Of a stretch of 40,390 bases of DNA, positions 19,801 through 27,520 are shown one piece after another. Source of the DNA: Butyrivibrio sp. (GTDB taxonomy: Bacteria; Bacillota_A; Clostridia; Lachnospirales; Lachnospiraceae); NCBI GenBank assembly GCA_024690635.1, contig JAILOW010000045.1:1-40390 (forward strand). Reading direction: 5' to 3'. The position numbers were made by a program, and so were the translations under genes. The notes under the pieces were generated by a model that was given only the letters and a program-made list of their open reading frames with translations, made no database searches and was not told the DNA's origin. Every line of letters begins with the position of its first letter. Positions within the stretch are counted from its first letter, which is position 1.

Positions 19801-19996
19801 CAGAAGCTTCGTCAGAGGAATTTCCCTCTCCTGCCCCTGAGATAGTCTCTGTAGAATTTTCCAAGGAACTGCTAAGGTTCTCATCCTCTGAGGCATCAAA
19901 AGCAGGCGCGCCTTCTGTGGATGCAGCAAGCGCGCTGCCTGAATTACCTATGAACATTACTCCCGATAAAAGGAGTGCAAGCAGTCGTTTCTTCAT
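13841..19996 (-). CDS. Giant secreted papain-like (C1) peptidase with lectin-like, InlB and Ig-like repeats, paralog 1
   Basis: A 2051-aa secreted cysteine protease. The signal peptide is residues 1-25, followed by a Ser/Gly/Glu/Asp linker (26-172) with a tandem ESSSDAAA repeat. The C1A-like domain spans about 205-450, with Gln221 and Cys227 in QNPYGTCWAF, His392 in YNHAVSIVGWDD and Asn422 in LVRNSYY. A lectin-like domain typical of clostridial C1 peptidases follows (about 462-625; DNNYQYDG, NVFTAHA, IKAYTD). Then come a Big_2 domain, two InlB/Listeria-Bacteroides repeats (about 722-865; FDGWYTDPSF, KGWYSDPTF) and many more Big_2 Ig-like domains to the C-terminus. The ATG has AGGAA 5 nt upstream. 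No sortase, SLH or membrane anchor is seen. It is a paralog of the gene at 20106 and has its own extended -10 promoter. Confidence 0.9.
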   Translation of the reverse strand: MKKRLLALLLSGVMFIGNSGSALAASTEGAPAFDASEDENLSSSLENSTETISGAGEGNSSDEASAGSGSSGGSSAGTGASTEDEGGSGGDSGSGSGSSGSSRPSSGASSDDASRETSDDAVKEKSSDTPSDASSESSSDAAAESSSDAAAESSSDAAAESSSGKTSTEEDFEMATGALYEDDIMDFESVKDLPAGRRRLYSSSALPSYYVNEDLSSLKNQNPYGTCWAFATTAMAEMSLRKRNVMDSPDLSELHLVYFTNNSVTDPLGGLADDITYNEGETGSDKDILHVGGTYIYSFNALASWKGCADESALPYSNAGTILSNSPDSGIAYNDTSHVKNYYFEPINNDPDSIKRFVYNYGAAGIQYYAKSSCYNAENNCYYNDVASTYNHAVSIVGWDDNFPKENFKKTPPGDGAFLVRNSYYRDYDEEYSYNGYFWMSYYEATLGENTYAGEFESASNYDNNYQYDGALSNKRDAYGKTANVFTAHASNESGLESLRAVSFFTDSSNVTYNINVYKNLSDANNPESGELVDTLEGETSYAGMYTIDLDEYVTLENGDTFSAVVKLTKSEKNVTVAHERSVHNSSIVSNAGATAGQSFYYSGGNWVDFGQSQNCNFKIKAYTDNISSESVIAPGSISFTNVTDKKITLQADDSFVVETEVLPADSNYGKLIWESSDDDIATVYNGKIYAKGAGTAIITARTNVGNANDYIVVTVTAGTSSITYVLGDGTQHPDNPSEYTESVGTTLYNARPPVGYRFDGWYTDPSFSAASRKSAITKFDRGDITLYAKYAKLKFTVRFVTYCEDDIDPVTVEYGDHLSVPSELAKEGYYLKGWYSDPTFQTMWNFEQDTITTYTTLYARWIKSAEDIVLTDAPTGNQILPSIIETGETIRLSALVLPEETEQLFSWKDYDEDPDNARYACVFPTGAADVTLNSDGTLTITGKAQGTVTVTATADNDQTKTVVKTFTIHQVLPYGLLLKVTEAEELLDDTVPGILVENETSKASLTLSATVYKDVNPTEESEKIADQRVEWAVSDPKVITLEETVDPGVIKVAPASEDAGGTALVYATSKVNSSCRAAFEVVVWNPETLDPDVVHASELKVLTKEKTPRILASSNYKTEVDETGVILARGKSLTVTSAITPATATKTVVYSSGNPAVATINSAGKITAKSAGEAVITATSHGLELVAAFRVKVYDPVTSLTLDKKTLKIGAGQSGYLEAKTILPTTASDEVEYKVTKGKDSVITISKLGSNKVLIKGNEPGTVTVTAKTIHGEKSAKCTVTVGTPVEYIEIYGKKHATSVAVGKSLQMVAEFNYGEKADQPANKGLKWEIAEGSQYATIDPSKGIIKAKAEGTIKVVASSTTDTDEEGQPIHSLEETIEVYVPLKKAKLSKTSVTMAPGFSYTLNAIFTPTITGVSEDNHVTGENVGIDLLDQVQWRLKYPNRDYDYLELPDGTTGVGPSCTITAKEWPISKKIPVIAQFTPYGKSKPTTLTCYVTVTNKKLSKIKLSSSSVTIGRGATAVVSATLTPTMPEDGDLIWEIPEASADKISFVDDEGAIIDGSSHCTDGYSTPNKVGIKAIDNSVTDGKVKAKVIVKQLDGKVSATCNITIVNEANYVQILSGKKDVTKSASDSAEEKIAKTLQLATGKSSTLKAVVYTDPDTKKIKAGSQKVTWSLSPESDPTVAKVSSTGKVTALKTGEVDIMASSVNTNLTYGDKESKAVSYAHVYVYAPGTKVALDKTKGFMSTKVGNSTRDSSYRHYDVITARVTPESIYDNAVLNDDRKSHITWTVDPKSTGTIAVYAIETSEVTAAKNGYAKQNVLSMYDAAYEDLAPKTGSFVTGKDESLAVKAISPGIVKLTATAPGGKKATCTLTIYTHVTDVNLKLGWDQTDGENGAYSAALTKAVTVNKVKTKVKVVEKSEDPAFDYTVYLDKKTVKTITLKATTDYFAGLDEENNPVTAAFFDKKRNAKEKALTALYTKTKKRAVNSAVNYRSLDPRVATVNSKGVITAVTAGETVIVMSASDGSAAGATTKRIKVIVSSTPEESLGRQ
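19481..19921 (-). repeat. Ser/Gly/Glu/Asp linker of C1 peptidase 1
   Basis: Encodes residues about 26-172. It differs from the other linkers by a Gly/Ser-rich segment (GSGSGSSGSSRPSSG) before the acidic, Ala-containing part. It joins the signal peptide to the catalytic domain. Confidence 0.75.
19508..19588 (-). repeat. 24-bp tandem repeat coding ESSSDAAA
   Basis: Three full copies and part of a fourth of an 8-aa unit. The three Ala codons read GCG GCA GCA, GCT GCT GCG and GCC GCG GCT in successive copies, so the peptide is preserved while the codons differ. This argues against recent slippage. Confidence 0.8.
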
Positions 19997-20047
19997 TAAA
20001 GTTCCTATTTCTACTTATTTATTAGTTTTTCGGCAAATACAATGGAC

Positions 20048-20057
20048 ATTATAACAT
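20048..20057 (-). promoter_or_regulatory. Extended -10 promoter for C1 peptidase gene 1
   Basis: The minus strand reads ATGTTATAAT: a perfect TATAAT at 20053-20048 preceded by TGT, an extended -10. No good -35 is seen, as allowed for this class. The start of transcription would be near 20041, giving a 45-base leader. The small dyad CAGGTCCTG lies just upstream at 20060-20068. No clear terminator separates this gene from C1 peptidase 2, so read-through is also possible. Confidence 0.5.
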
Positions 20058-20105
20058 GGCAGGTCCTGTGCAATAATTAAATTGTTATAAATTAAATTCG
20101 TATTT

Positions 20106-23100
20106 TTACTTATCTTCTACAACAACTTTGATCTTCTTTTCTACTCCGCCGTCTGCTGTAGTCATAACGATTACTGCAGTTCCGTTGCCCTTTGCCGTGA
20201 TAGCGCCCTTGGCGTTTACCGTAACCACCTTGGGATTAAGGCTTCTGAAGGATACCGCGCTGTTAACTGCAGACTTTTTGACTGCGTTGTAAACTGCAGT
20301 CTCAGCCTTGTGCTGCGCTGTGTCCTTTTTATCAGAGTAAAGAACTTCCGTCACATTGCCCTCTGCATCTGTATACATATAGTTAAGAACAGGCTTTAAT
20401 GTAACTCTCTTTACAAGCTTCTTATCAAGGAAGGCTGTGTATTCTGTTCCTGCGGCCTCATCACGCTCTTTTGAAATGACCTTGACAGTCTCTTTCTTTT
20501 TATTGATGGTGACAGTCTTGGTGACATCTGCAGTGTATGCGCCATTTCCATCGTTAGCTGCCGCATCCCAGTTAAGCTTAAGCTCTGCACCTGTTACATG
20601 AGAATGAACGGTGATGACGCAGGTTGCCTTCTTTCCTCCGGGAGCTGTTGCAGTGAGCTTAACTGTTCCGGGTGAAAGAGCTTTGATGGCAAGAGACTGG
20701 CCTCTTCCGGTCTTAACAGATTCACCGGATGCAAGTTCCTTGTACTCACTGTTATAAACAGAGAGAATGTTCTGCTTGTTATAGCTTCCGTCTGCCTTTG
20801 AAACCTTGTTTGTATCTATAGCATAGGCTGCGATCTTACCGGTAGTGCCCTTATCTATAGTCCAGGTAAGTCCGTTTTTATCATCAAAAAGAACATCCGC
20901 TCCGAACTCTTCAAGGCTCTCAGTTACGTTGTCATAGATACTATCAGGGCTGACAGTAGCGGTGACCATCTGATACTGGCTAAAGGAAGAGTCCTTTGTG
21001 GTACTTCCGACACCGGTACTCATATCAGCCTTCTTTTTATCAAGAGTAACTTTCTTGGCAGTATCGTAAACAAGCACTTTCAGTACTTCTTCTGCACAGG
21101 GCTTTTTAACAATTTCACCGTCCACCGTAACGGTATAGGAATCCTGTGAATAAGCGGTTATAGTAACAGCGCCGCTCTTTTTACCTGTTATCTTACCTGA
21201 TGCAGAAACTACTGCAATGGAAGGATCAGATGACTTCCACAGCACTTTGTTGTTTCCGGGCTTTCCGTTCTGATAGCTGTTCATAACAGCCTTCATAGTA
21301 ACGCTCTTTCCTGTGGGAATTGTCACAATGTTCTGCTGCCTTATATTTCCGGCAAGTTCAGCCGACCAGGTCTTCTTGGTCTTGCCCTGATAAAGAGTTA
21401 TATGATCTGAATCAGGTGCAAGCTCAACGGTTATCTTAACAGGGCTCATAAGCTTTCCGTTGGAGAGCTGACCCTTAGGCTGTGCGTATATAGTTGCCTT
21501 GAAAGCACCGGCGCCGTGATCAGCTTCTGCCCTTATGGTAACTTTGTTATCTTTGGATATGCTACCGGGCGCATCTTTTCCTGACATATAAAAATCTGCC
21601 TGTGCACACTTAGTTCCGTCTTCTTTCACAAAACTGATCTTGTCCCTGGAATCATCAGCTATAGTCCATTCGATGCTGTCATCACTTGGAACCACAGGGT
21701 CAAAAGCAGCCGTAACAGTAGCCTCAGCGCCTCTGTCCAGTTTTATCTTCGTTGAAGAGAAGGTAACCTTTTTCAAAAATCCGGATGCCACGCTTACTTT
21801 GCAGGTAAGAACCGTATCCTTCTTTGCTCCGTAGGGACGAAGCTTAGCCATAACTTCTATAGGAGACTTTGTGGCAGTAGCATTCTCTTTTACGGAAAGA
21901 GTGCATTTTCCGCCCTTGGCAGCATTCTTTATTCCAAGAGGGTCTGATGCCTCAAATGCCTTGTTCTTGTAGCTCCAGGATATCTCATTCTTAACATCCA
22001 CACCAACGGCAGAGCCTGTAGCGCAAGGCGCCAATGCTACGGAAGGTGTGATAACAGCCTCCAGGTCAAAGGTCTTGCCGGGAGCTATGGATACAGTACT
22101 CTTATTAAGAGCAGCTTTCTTTACGGGAACATATACTTTCAGTGTAAAGATATTGGAAGCAACCTGCTGTCCTTTATCAGTCCTGTCTGTGGTGCTTCTT
22201 GCCACAATATCAACTGTGCCTTCTCTTTTTGCCGTTACTACGCCCTTTGCATTTATGGTAGCAACAGGGTCTTTCTCATCTTCTGTATGGAGGATTTCCC
22301 AGGTGATATCCTTATTGGCAGGCTGGCTTACCTTAACTCCTCCGTTAAATGAAGCAGTCATCTGGAGAGTCTTGCCTGCAGCAATAGCGCTGACGCTTCC
22401 CTTTGAGGTAACGCTAATAGATGTTACAGCTCTTCCTACTGTAACCGTGCACTTGGCGGATTTCTCACCGTGAGCTGTCTTTATGGTAATAACCGCTTTT
22501 CCGGCCTTGTTTCCTGAATGAACTACTATCTCTCCGGTGCCGCTTTGCTCGGCGTAGGCAACATCCCTGTTACTGCTTGCACATGTAAGCTTACTGTCTG
22601 CAGTTGCAGGTAAAAGAGTCTTTGCAGTAATAACAGCCTGCTGACCCATACCCATCTTTACAGCCTTTTTATCTATGGCAAAGCTTGTTACAGGATCGTA
22701 AACCTTAACTCTAAAGGCAGCCACAAGTTCTCTGTCCTGTGCTGTTGCAGTAATAACCGCTTCTCCTGCGCTCTTTGCAACGATCTTTCCTGCAGCGCTT
22801 ATGCTTGCAACAGAAGAATTGCCACTATGCCAGTTAACGGTCTTGTCCGCGATCTTATCTCCGGACTTCTCAGGTATGAATACAGCCTTAACAGACGCAC
22901 TCTTTCCTGATGCAAGCTCAAGCTCCTGCCTGTTAACATCAGATTTACTGCTTGCATAGATAACAGGCTTTTTACCTGTGCTTGTGATCTGAAGCTCTCC
23001 TGCGTGTCCTTTTTCAGAAGCTCCTTCCGCATCAGTTACAACAACTCTGTATCCTGTGCGTACGGAAGAATCAAGTTCTGAGACAGCATAAACATAGGCA

Positions 23101-26100
23101 GTTCCTTTTGCTATAGGGGTGATCTCTGCCTTTCTATCATCGATTTCATCTACGGTCACCTGCGCAACGCCCTCATTAGAAGAAATCCAAGATACCTTTT
23201 GATCCTTGGCAGGTGCAGAAATATCCGCTCCTTCCAGAACAGGATTAAGCTCGTTATATACGGTAGAGGTAAGAGTTACGCTCTTTTTAAGTTTTTCCTC
23301 ATCCTCAAGCTTTATTCCCACAGCTTCGGGATCTGTAAGGTCGTCAATATCAGCATCTGCCGCTTTTGTAAGGACGATGCTCTTAGGAAGGATGTCTTTT
23401 ATGATAAAGGTTCTGACAGCTTCCTTGGAAGGGTCAGCGGTGCTCTTGGCACTTACAGTTACTGTTCCGACTTCCTTTGCAGTGATCTCAAGAGTATTAT
23501 TTGCTCCGGAAGTTACAGTAGCGGCGCTCACGGGATAAACGAGAGTTTCTCCCCACTCGTAGCCCTGCTCTGCAGCTGCAGGAGAAACCTTGGCCGAAAG
23601 ACTTATCTTCGTGCCTCTTTCTATCTCTCCACCAACAGATGCTCCTTCTGCATCAAGGATTTCTATACCTGTTACCGCATTCTCAACCAGCGTTTTTACA
23701 TATTTGGCGTAAAGAGTTATTGCGCCCCTATCCTTGCTTTCTATATAAGTCTTCTTGGTGTTCGCCTCAAAGGTAGGGCTTGTGTACCAGCCGTCAAACT
23801 CATAGCCTTCCGGCGGTGTGGGAGGATAAAGGGTTTTCATATAACCCTCAACATATCTTTGAGAGTTCCTTGAATCCTGGGTTCCTCCGTTTAATACATA
23901 AGATATCTTACTTCCCTTTACACTTACAGAAATCGTACTTGTATAAGTAACTCCGTTAATGGTCTGAACAAGCTGATAATCTGTGGATGTGGCATCAGGA
24001 TTTTTCTTAAAGAAATCATCCTCATAACTGTATATATCTTTTGCCTCAGAAACCGTCTCATTATAAATTGCAGAATAGTTGCGCTTTAAGACATAATCCG
24101 TAGCGCCCTCATAGTATTTCCACCAAATGGTGACTGTATTGTCATCGGCAATATCGTATCCATAGGATGAAGTTCCGGGCTCGCAGGAAATCGTAATACT
24201 GTCAGAAACATCATCAACAGAAGCTGTAAGCGTAGCTTCTCCAAGGGCAAGCGCCTTCGCTTTACAGGATGCATAAAAAATGTTGGAGTCTGTTTCCACA
24301 ATCGAGAGCAGTTCCGGAGTTGTTGTGGACCACTCAACCTTATCCATGATTTCCTTGTCGCTTGGATAAACTGAACAGGCAAAGATACCCTCTTCACCTA
24401 TTTTCACACTGTTAAACAAAGCGTTTATTTCCACAGAGGATGCCTTTTTACCAACTGTTACCGTAATACTCTGCTGAGCTTCTCCTTTGTTGGCTTTAGC
24501 CGTTATGACAGCCTCACCCGCTTTTACTCCTACGATAAGTCCGTTTGATACAGTTGCAACTTCAGGTGTATCACTTGTCCATGTAAGAGTTCTGTCTGTA
24601 GCATCCTCAGGAAGTATTGATGTATTAACCTTAAAGGTCTCACCGATTCCAACCTTAAGCTTGTTATCTGTAACATTGGTAAAAGATATGCTTGTAGGAG
24701 GCACAATCGATCCTGCAGGGAGGTTCTTGGTAAATGCCTTTATCCTGAGATTACCGCCATGATCTCTTCCATCGTCCGTCCAGATGCTGTTCCTGTGTAC
24801 AAAGCTCTGTCCCGCCTCGGAAGAGACAGAATAATTTATATAGCCGTCATTTCGCAGCCGTTCTTTTAGATAATCACCTTCAAAATCTCCCTTTTTAAGA
24901 GACAATACAACGGAAAATCTCTGACCTTTCGAAAGAGTCACAGGATTATTAAGATATACCGTATATCTTCCAGAATATGTTGTGGTTCCGGTTGTAGTTG
25001 CTTCATCTACTTTATTGCCACTCTCAGGATCTGTAACCAGTCCGGTTTCTTCGGAAACCTCAGGATCAGTATAGATTTCAATCGTATAATCCAGATTTGA
25101 TCCCGCTGTAGCAAAAGAAACAGCATTAAGGGATTCTCCGTAAAATCCACCATCAGCGTGAGCAGTAAACACATTGGCAACTCTGTCGTATCCGCCGACA
25201 AGAGTATTTGCAATTCCACCATCATACTGGTAATTGTTATCTCTTTCGGATACAGGTTCAAATTCTGCTGCGGCGGCATAATCTCCAAAAGTTGCCTCAT
25301 AGTATGACATCCAGAAATATCCGTCATAGCCCATGTTATTTTTATAATCGGTATCCGTGCCATCTTTCCAGCTGTTTCTGACAAGGAATGCGCCGTCTCC
25401 CTGAGGAGTCTTTACAAAGTTAGACTTTGAAAAATTATCATCCCAACCCACAATGACCAATTCATGGCTTGTCGAATGACGACTCGGATTATAGTATGCA
25501 TTTGTCTCCGCGTTAAATATTGAAGTGTCGAAATCCGAAGAATAGGCATCTTTTGCATAAAAGCTAATAGCAGCTGCGCCATAGTCCATGACGAGCTGTT
25601 TAATATTGGCATGTTTATCCTGAGCGATTTTATCAGCCTTCTTCTCTATAGGCTCTTCATAATAATTCTTCAGATGAACTGCCGCATCATATGCTATTCC
25701 GGAAGGCAGTCCTATTTTATCTGCCCTCTCACCATCTCTTTTATAGTCTGCAGTACTTTCATATGCAGGTCCTACCCAGTTATCAAGCTTACTGGCCGCA
25801 TATGATCCGTTTCCAAGATTCAGACCGGAGTTACTTCCAACATCTCCATTGGTTCCGCCAAGAGGATCCTCTACGGAATTGTAGGTGAAATATGCCAGAT
25901 GAAGTTCTGACAGATCAACATCGGTGGTGTGATTTTCCTTGCAAAGATATATATCCGCAAGAGCTGTTGTGGCAAAAGCCCAGCAGGTTGGATACGGATT
26001 CTGATCTCTTAAAAGAGGCAGATACTCTGTTACATGTTGGGAATCCATCTCCCCGGCCTTTACCAATATCTCTTCGCCGGGAGCTGCGTCCATCACACTT

Positions 26101-26543
26101 TCTATTTCATAGTCTCTGTCATCCTCCAGATAACCTGTCGCATACTCTTTTTTATCCTTATCTGTTTCCCCCTCTGTCACCAGAGTCTCTGAAGAAGCCT
26201 CCAATGCCGCATCGGAGGAAGACTCTGAAGAAGCTTCTGAAGACGATTCAGTGTCACCTTCTTCGCTGCCGCCTTCTTCATCATCGCCTTCTTCTCCTGA
26301 TCCGGTACCCTTTCCGGGTTCGTCGGAAGGATTATTCTCCTCATCTTCCGGGGATGTATTCTCTTCGTCATCCTCTTCATCCTCAGAGGAATTCTCTGTA
26401 TCAGATGAATCTTCCGATACGGATGTTTCTTCCGAAGAGCTCTCTGACGGAGCCTGTGTCAGATTTTCCGCCGCAAGTACATCTCCTGCATTTCCTACAA
26501 ATATTGCTCCCGAAAGAAGCACAGCAAGTAACCGTTTTTTCAT
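20106..26543 (-). CDS. Giant secreted papain-like (C1) peptidase with lectin-like, InlB and Ig-like repeats, paralog 2
   Basis: The largest protein here, 2145 aa. The signal peptide is residues 1-25 and the acidic Ser/Glu/Asp linker 31-128. The C1A-like domain (about 170-430) has Gln181 and Cys187 in QNPYPTCWAF, His360 in TSHELVIVGWDD and Asn390 in LVRNSWKDG. The lectin-like domain (about 435-605) contains DNNYQYDGG, NVFTAHA and IKAFTK. Two Big_2 domains, an Fn3-like stretch (about 785-870), one InlB-type repeat (FDGWYTSPTF, about 875-940) and a long array of Big_2 Ig-like domains follow. The start is supported by AGGAG 8 nt before the ATG. It lies 33 nt after the XRE-Uma2 gene with no terminator between, so it may share that transcript. 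Likely extracellular protein degradation at the cell surface; how it is held there is not evident. Confidence 0.9.
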   Translation of the reverse strand: MKKRLLAVLLSGAIFVGNAGDVLAAENLTQAPSESSSEETSVSEDSSDTENSSEDEEDDEENTSPEDEENNPSDEPGKGTGSGEEGDDEEGGSEEGDTESSSEASSESSSDAALEASSETLVTEGETDKDKKEYATGYLEDDRDYEIESVMDAAPGEEILVKAGEMDSQHVTEYLPLLRDQNPYPTCWAFATTALADIYLCKENHTTDVDLSELHLAYFTYNSVEDPLGGTNGDVGSNSGLNLGNGSYAASKLDNWVGPAYESTADYKRDGERADKIGLPSGIAYDAAVHLKNYYEEPIEKKADKIAQDKHANIKQLVMDYGAAAISFYAKDAYSSDFDTSIFNAETNAYYNPSRHSTSHELVIVGWDDNFSKSNFVKTPQGDGAFLVRNSWKDGTDTDYKNNMGYDGYFWMSYYEATFGDYAAAAEFEPVSERDNNYQYDGGIANTLVGGYDRVANVFTAHADGGFYGESLNAVSFATAGSNLDYTIEIYTDPEVSEETGLVTDPESGNKVDEATTTGTTTYSGRYTVYLNNPVTLSKGQRFSVVLSLKKGDFEGDYLKERLRNDGYINYSVSSEAGQSFVHRNSIWTDDGRDHGGNLRIKAFTKNLPAGSIVPPTSISFTNVTDNKLKVGIGETFKVNTSILPEDATDRTLTWTSDTPEVATVSNGLIVGVKAGEAVITAKANKGEAQQSITVTVGKKASSVEINALFNSVKIGEEGIFACSVYPSDKEIMDKVEWSTTTPELLSIVETDSNIFYASCKAKALALGEATLTASVDDVSDSITISCEPGTSSYGYDIADDNTVTIWWKYYEGATDYVLKRNYSAIYNETVSEAKDIYSYEDDFFKKNPDATSTDYQLVQTINGVTYTSTISVSVKGSKISYVLNGGTQDSRNSQRYVEGYMKTLYPPTPPEGYEFDGWYTSPTFEANTKKTYIESKDRGAITLYAKYVKTLVENAVTGIEILDAEGASVGGEIERGTKISLSAKVSPAAAEQGYEWGETLVYPVSAATVTSGANNTLEITAKEVGTVTVSAKSTADPSKEAVRTFIIKDILPKSIVLTKAADADIDDLTDPEAVGIKLEDEEKLKKSVTLTSTVYNELNPVLEGADISAPAKDQKVSWISSNEGVAQVTVDEIDDRKAEITPIAKGTAYVYAVSELDSSVRTGYRVVVTDAEGASEKGHAGELQITSTGKKPVIYASSKSDVNRQELELASGKSASVKAVFIPEKSGDKIADKTVNWHSGNSSVASISAAGKIVAKSAGEAVITATAQDRELVAAFRVKVYDPVTSFAIDKKAVKMGMGQQAVITAKTLLPATADSKLTCASSNRDVAYAEQSGTGEIVVHSGNKAGKAVITIKTAHGEKSAKCTVTVGRAVTSISVTSKGSVSAIAAGKTLQMTASFNGGVKVSQPANKDITWEILHTEDEKDPVATINAKGVVTAKREGTVDIVARSTTDRTDKGQQVASNIFTLKVYVPVKKAALNKSTVSIAPGKTFDLEAVITPSVALAPCATGSAVGVDVKNEISWSYKNKAFEASDPLGIKNAAKGGKCTLSVKENATATKSPIEVMAKLRPYGAKKDTVLTCKVSVASGFLKKVTFSSTKIKLDRGAEATVTAAFDPVVPSDDSIEWTIADDSRDKISFVKEDGTKCAQADFYMSGKDAPGSISKDNKVTIRAEADHGAGAFKATIYAQPKGQLSNGKLMSPVKITVELAPDSDHITLYQGKTKKTWSAELAGNIRQQNIVTIPTGKSVTMKAVMNSYQNGKPGNNKVLWKSSDPSIAVVSASGKITGKKSGAVTITAYSQDSYTVTVDGEIVKKPCAEEVLKVLVYDTAKKVTLDKKKADMSTGVGSTTKDSSFSQYQMVTATVSPDSIYDNVTESLEEFGADVLFDDKNGLTWTIDKGTTGKIAAYAIDTNKVSKADGSYNKQNILSVYNSEYKELASGESVKTGRGQSLAIKALSPGTVKLTATAPGGKKATCVITVHSHVTGAELKLNWDAAANDGNGAYTADVTKTVTINKKKETVKVISKERDEAAGTEYTAFLDKKLVKRVTLKPVLNYMYTDAEGNVTEVLYSDKKDTAQHKAETAVYNAVKKSAVNSAVSFRSLNPKVVTVNAKGAITAKGNGTAVIVMTTADGGVEKKIKVVVEDK
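26160..26453 (-). repeat. Acidic Ser/Glu/Asp linker of C1 peptidase 2
   Basis: Encodes residues about 31-128, dominated by Glu, Ser and Asp with a Gly-rich centre (GKGTGSGEEGDDEEGG). It ends in an ASSESSSDAALEASSE stretch related to the repeat unit in paralog 1. Confidence 0.75.
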
Positions 26544-26576
26544 TGTAAATCTCCTGTTTCTTTTTTATTGCTACTT

Positions 26577-27401
26577 TTATTTCTCATATTCTTCTATGAG
26601 GTCTCTTAGTTCATCAAGGGATATCTTTAATTTGTCACCAAATATCGCAACGGGCATCTCACCTTGCAAAGAGCTGATCTTTGGAAGGAAATCTTCCTCC
26701 TCAAAGTTATATACCATCATCATCTTTTTGTAAGGATCTATTATCCAATACTCCCTGACACCTGCCTCCAGGTACTTGGAAACTTTTATCGAAAGGTCTT
26801 TCTTTCTGGTAGATTCGGACAGTACCTCCAGCACAAAGTCCGGAGCTCCCATTACACCAAAATCGCGAATTTTGCTTCGATCACAGATCACCAAAACGTC
26901 CGGCTCCACCATGGTCTTATCATTACAGTCAAGCTGCACATCCACGGGAGATACCATGACTTTGCATTTTCCCTTGTTCTTTTTAAGAAACTCACTGAAC
27001 GTAAAAAAGACGGAGCCGACAATGTCCTGATGAATAACTTTTGGCGCCGTCATATCATAAAACACACCATCAATAAGTTCAACTCTTTTATCCTGCGGAA
27101 GAGCGTAATAATCCTCAAGAGTGTAGTCTCCGGGATTTTTTGCATTGCTTTCCGCCCCATAAACTACCGTATTCTCATTTAATCCAAAGGATGTGCCATA
27201 CTCGTAGGCCTTGCCGCGGTAGATCGACTCCTCTCCTTTCAGCACTTTCTCTATGGCATCAAGAGTAGCCTTTCTGGGATTTGCAGTCTTGCCCGTAAGT
27301 ATCCTCTGCAGAGTCACCGCTGGTACGCCGCTGTATTCAGACAGCTGCGTAAAGCTATACCCTCTGTCATCCTTTATTCTGTTCATCTGATCTATGGTCA
27401 T
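26577..27401 (-). CDS. XRE helix-turn-helix fused to Uma2-family (PD-(D/E)XK) nuclease-like domain
   Basis: A 274-aa cytoplasmic protein. Residues about 3-57 form an XRE-type helix-turn-helix (YSFTQLSEYSGVPAVTLQRILTG). Residues about 93-262 match the Uma2/DUF820 family, whose fold is that of restriction endonucleases: RVELIDG (Glu108), VEPDV (166-170), APDFVLEVLSEST (186-198) and the helix IKVSKYLEAGVREYWIID. Uma2 proteins are common in cyanobacteria and Firmicutes and mostly uncharacterised. The start has GGAGGAAGG just upstream of the ATG and a good promoter at 27452-27480. It lies 33 nt before the C1 peptidase 2 gene. It could regulate its own promoter and cut or nick DNA, or be a degenerate nuclease used only as a regulator. 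Confidence 0.85.
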   Translation of the reverse strand: MTIDQMNRIKDDRGYSFTQLSEYSGVPAVTLQRILTGKTANPRKATLDAIEKVLKGEESIYRGKAYEYGTSFGLNENTVVYGAESNAKNPGDYTLEDYYALPQDKRVELIDGVFYDMTAPKVIHQDIVGSVFFTFSEFLKKNKGKCKVMVSPVDVQLDCNDKTMVEPDVLVICDRSKIRDFGVMGAPDFVLEVLSESTRKKDLSIKVSKYLEAGVREYWIIDPYKKMMMVYNFEEEDFLPKISSLQGEMPVAIFGDKLKISLDELRDLIEEYEK

Positions 27402-27446
27402 GGCCTTCCTCCGAAATCATGATAGCATTTCATTGTGTATCTTTTT

Positions 27447-27463
27447 ATATCATTATATATCAT
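27447..27463 (-). promoter_or_regulatory. Phased ATATCAT direct repeats over the -10 box, candidate XRE operator
   Basis: ATATCAT occurs at 27447-27453 and again at 27457-27463, exactly 10 bp apart, so both copies face the same side of the helix. They overlap the -10 box of the XRE-Uma2 gene. Autoregulation by its XRE domain is a reasonable guess, although XRE sites are more often inverted repeats. Confidence 0.3.
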
Positions 27464-27480
27464 TTCTTGTATTTTGCCAT
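27452..27480 (-). promoter_or_regulatory. Promoter of the XRE-Uma2 gene
   Basis: On the minus strand ATGGCA (27480-27475, 4 of 6) is followed by a 17-bp spacer and a perfect TATAAT (27457-27452). The predicted start near 27445 gives a leader of about 45 bases. The rest of the gap 27402-27520 is AT-rich; no clear terminator for the MATE gene is visible there. Confidence 0.6.
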
Positions 27481-27520
27481 CATGTTTTCAAAAATGAACC
27501 ACTAACCCCGTCCCCCAGTC

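Noticed and set aside
19494..20054. Open frame on the plus strand opposite the linker of C1 peptidase 1
   Set aside because: Same cause as above: a compositional shadow of the repeat-rich linker. The minus-strand gene has a signal peptide, catalytic domain and terminator.
2632..26543. Sortase (LPxTG), SLH or C-terminal membrane anchors on the giant proteins
   Set aside because: The C-termini were read to the last residue and show only Ig-like strands and a few charged residues.
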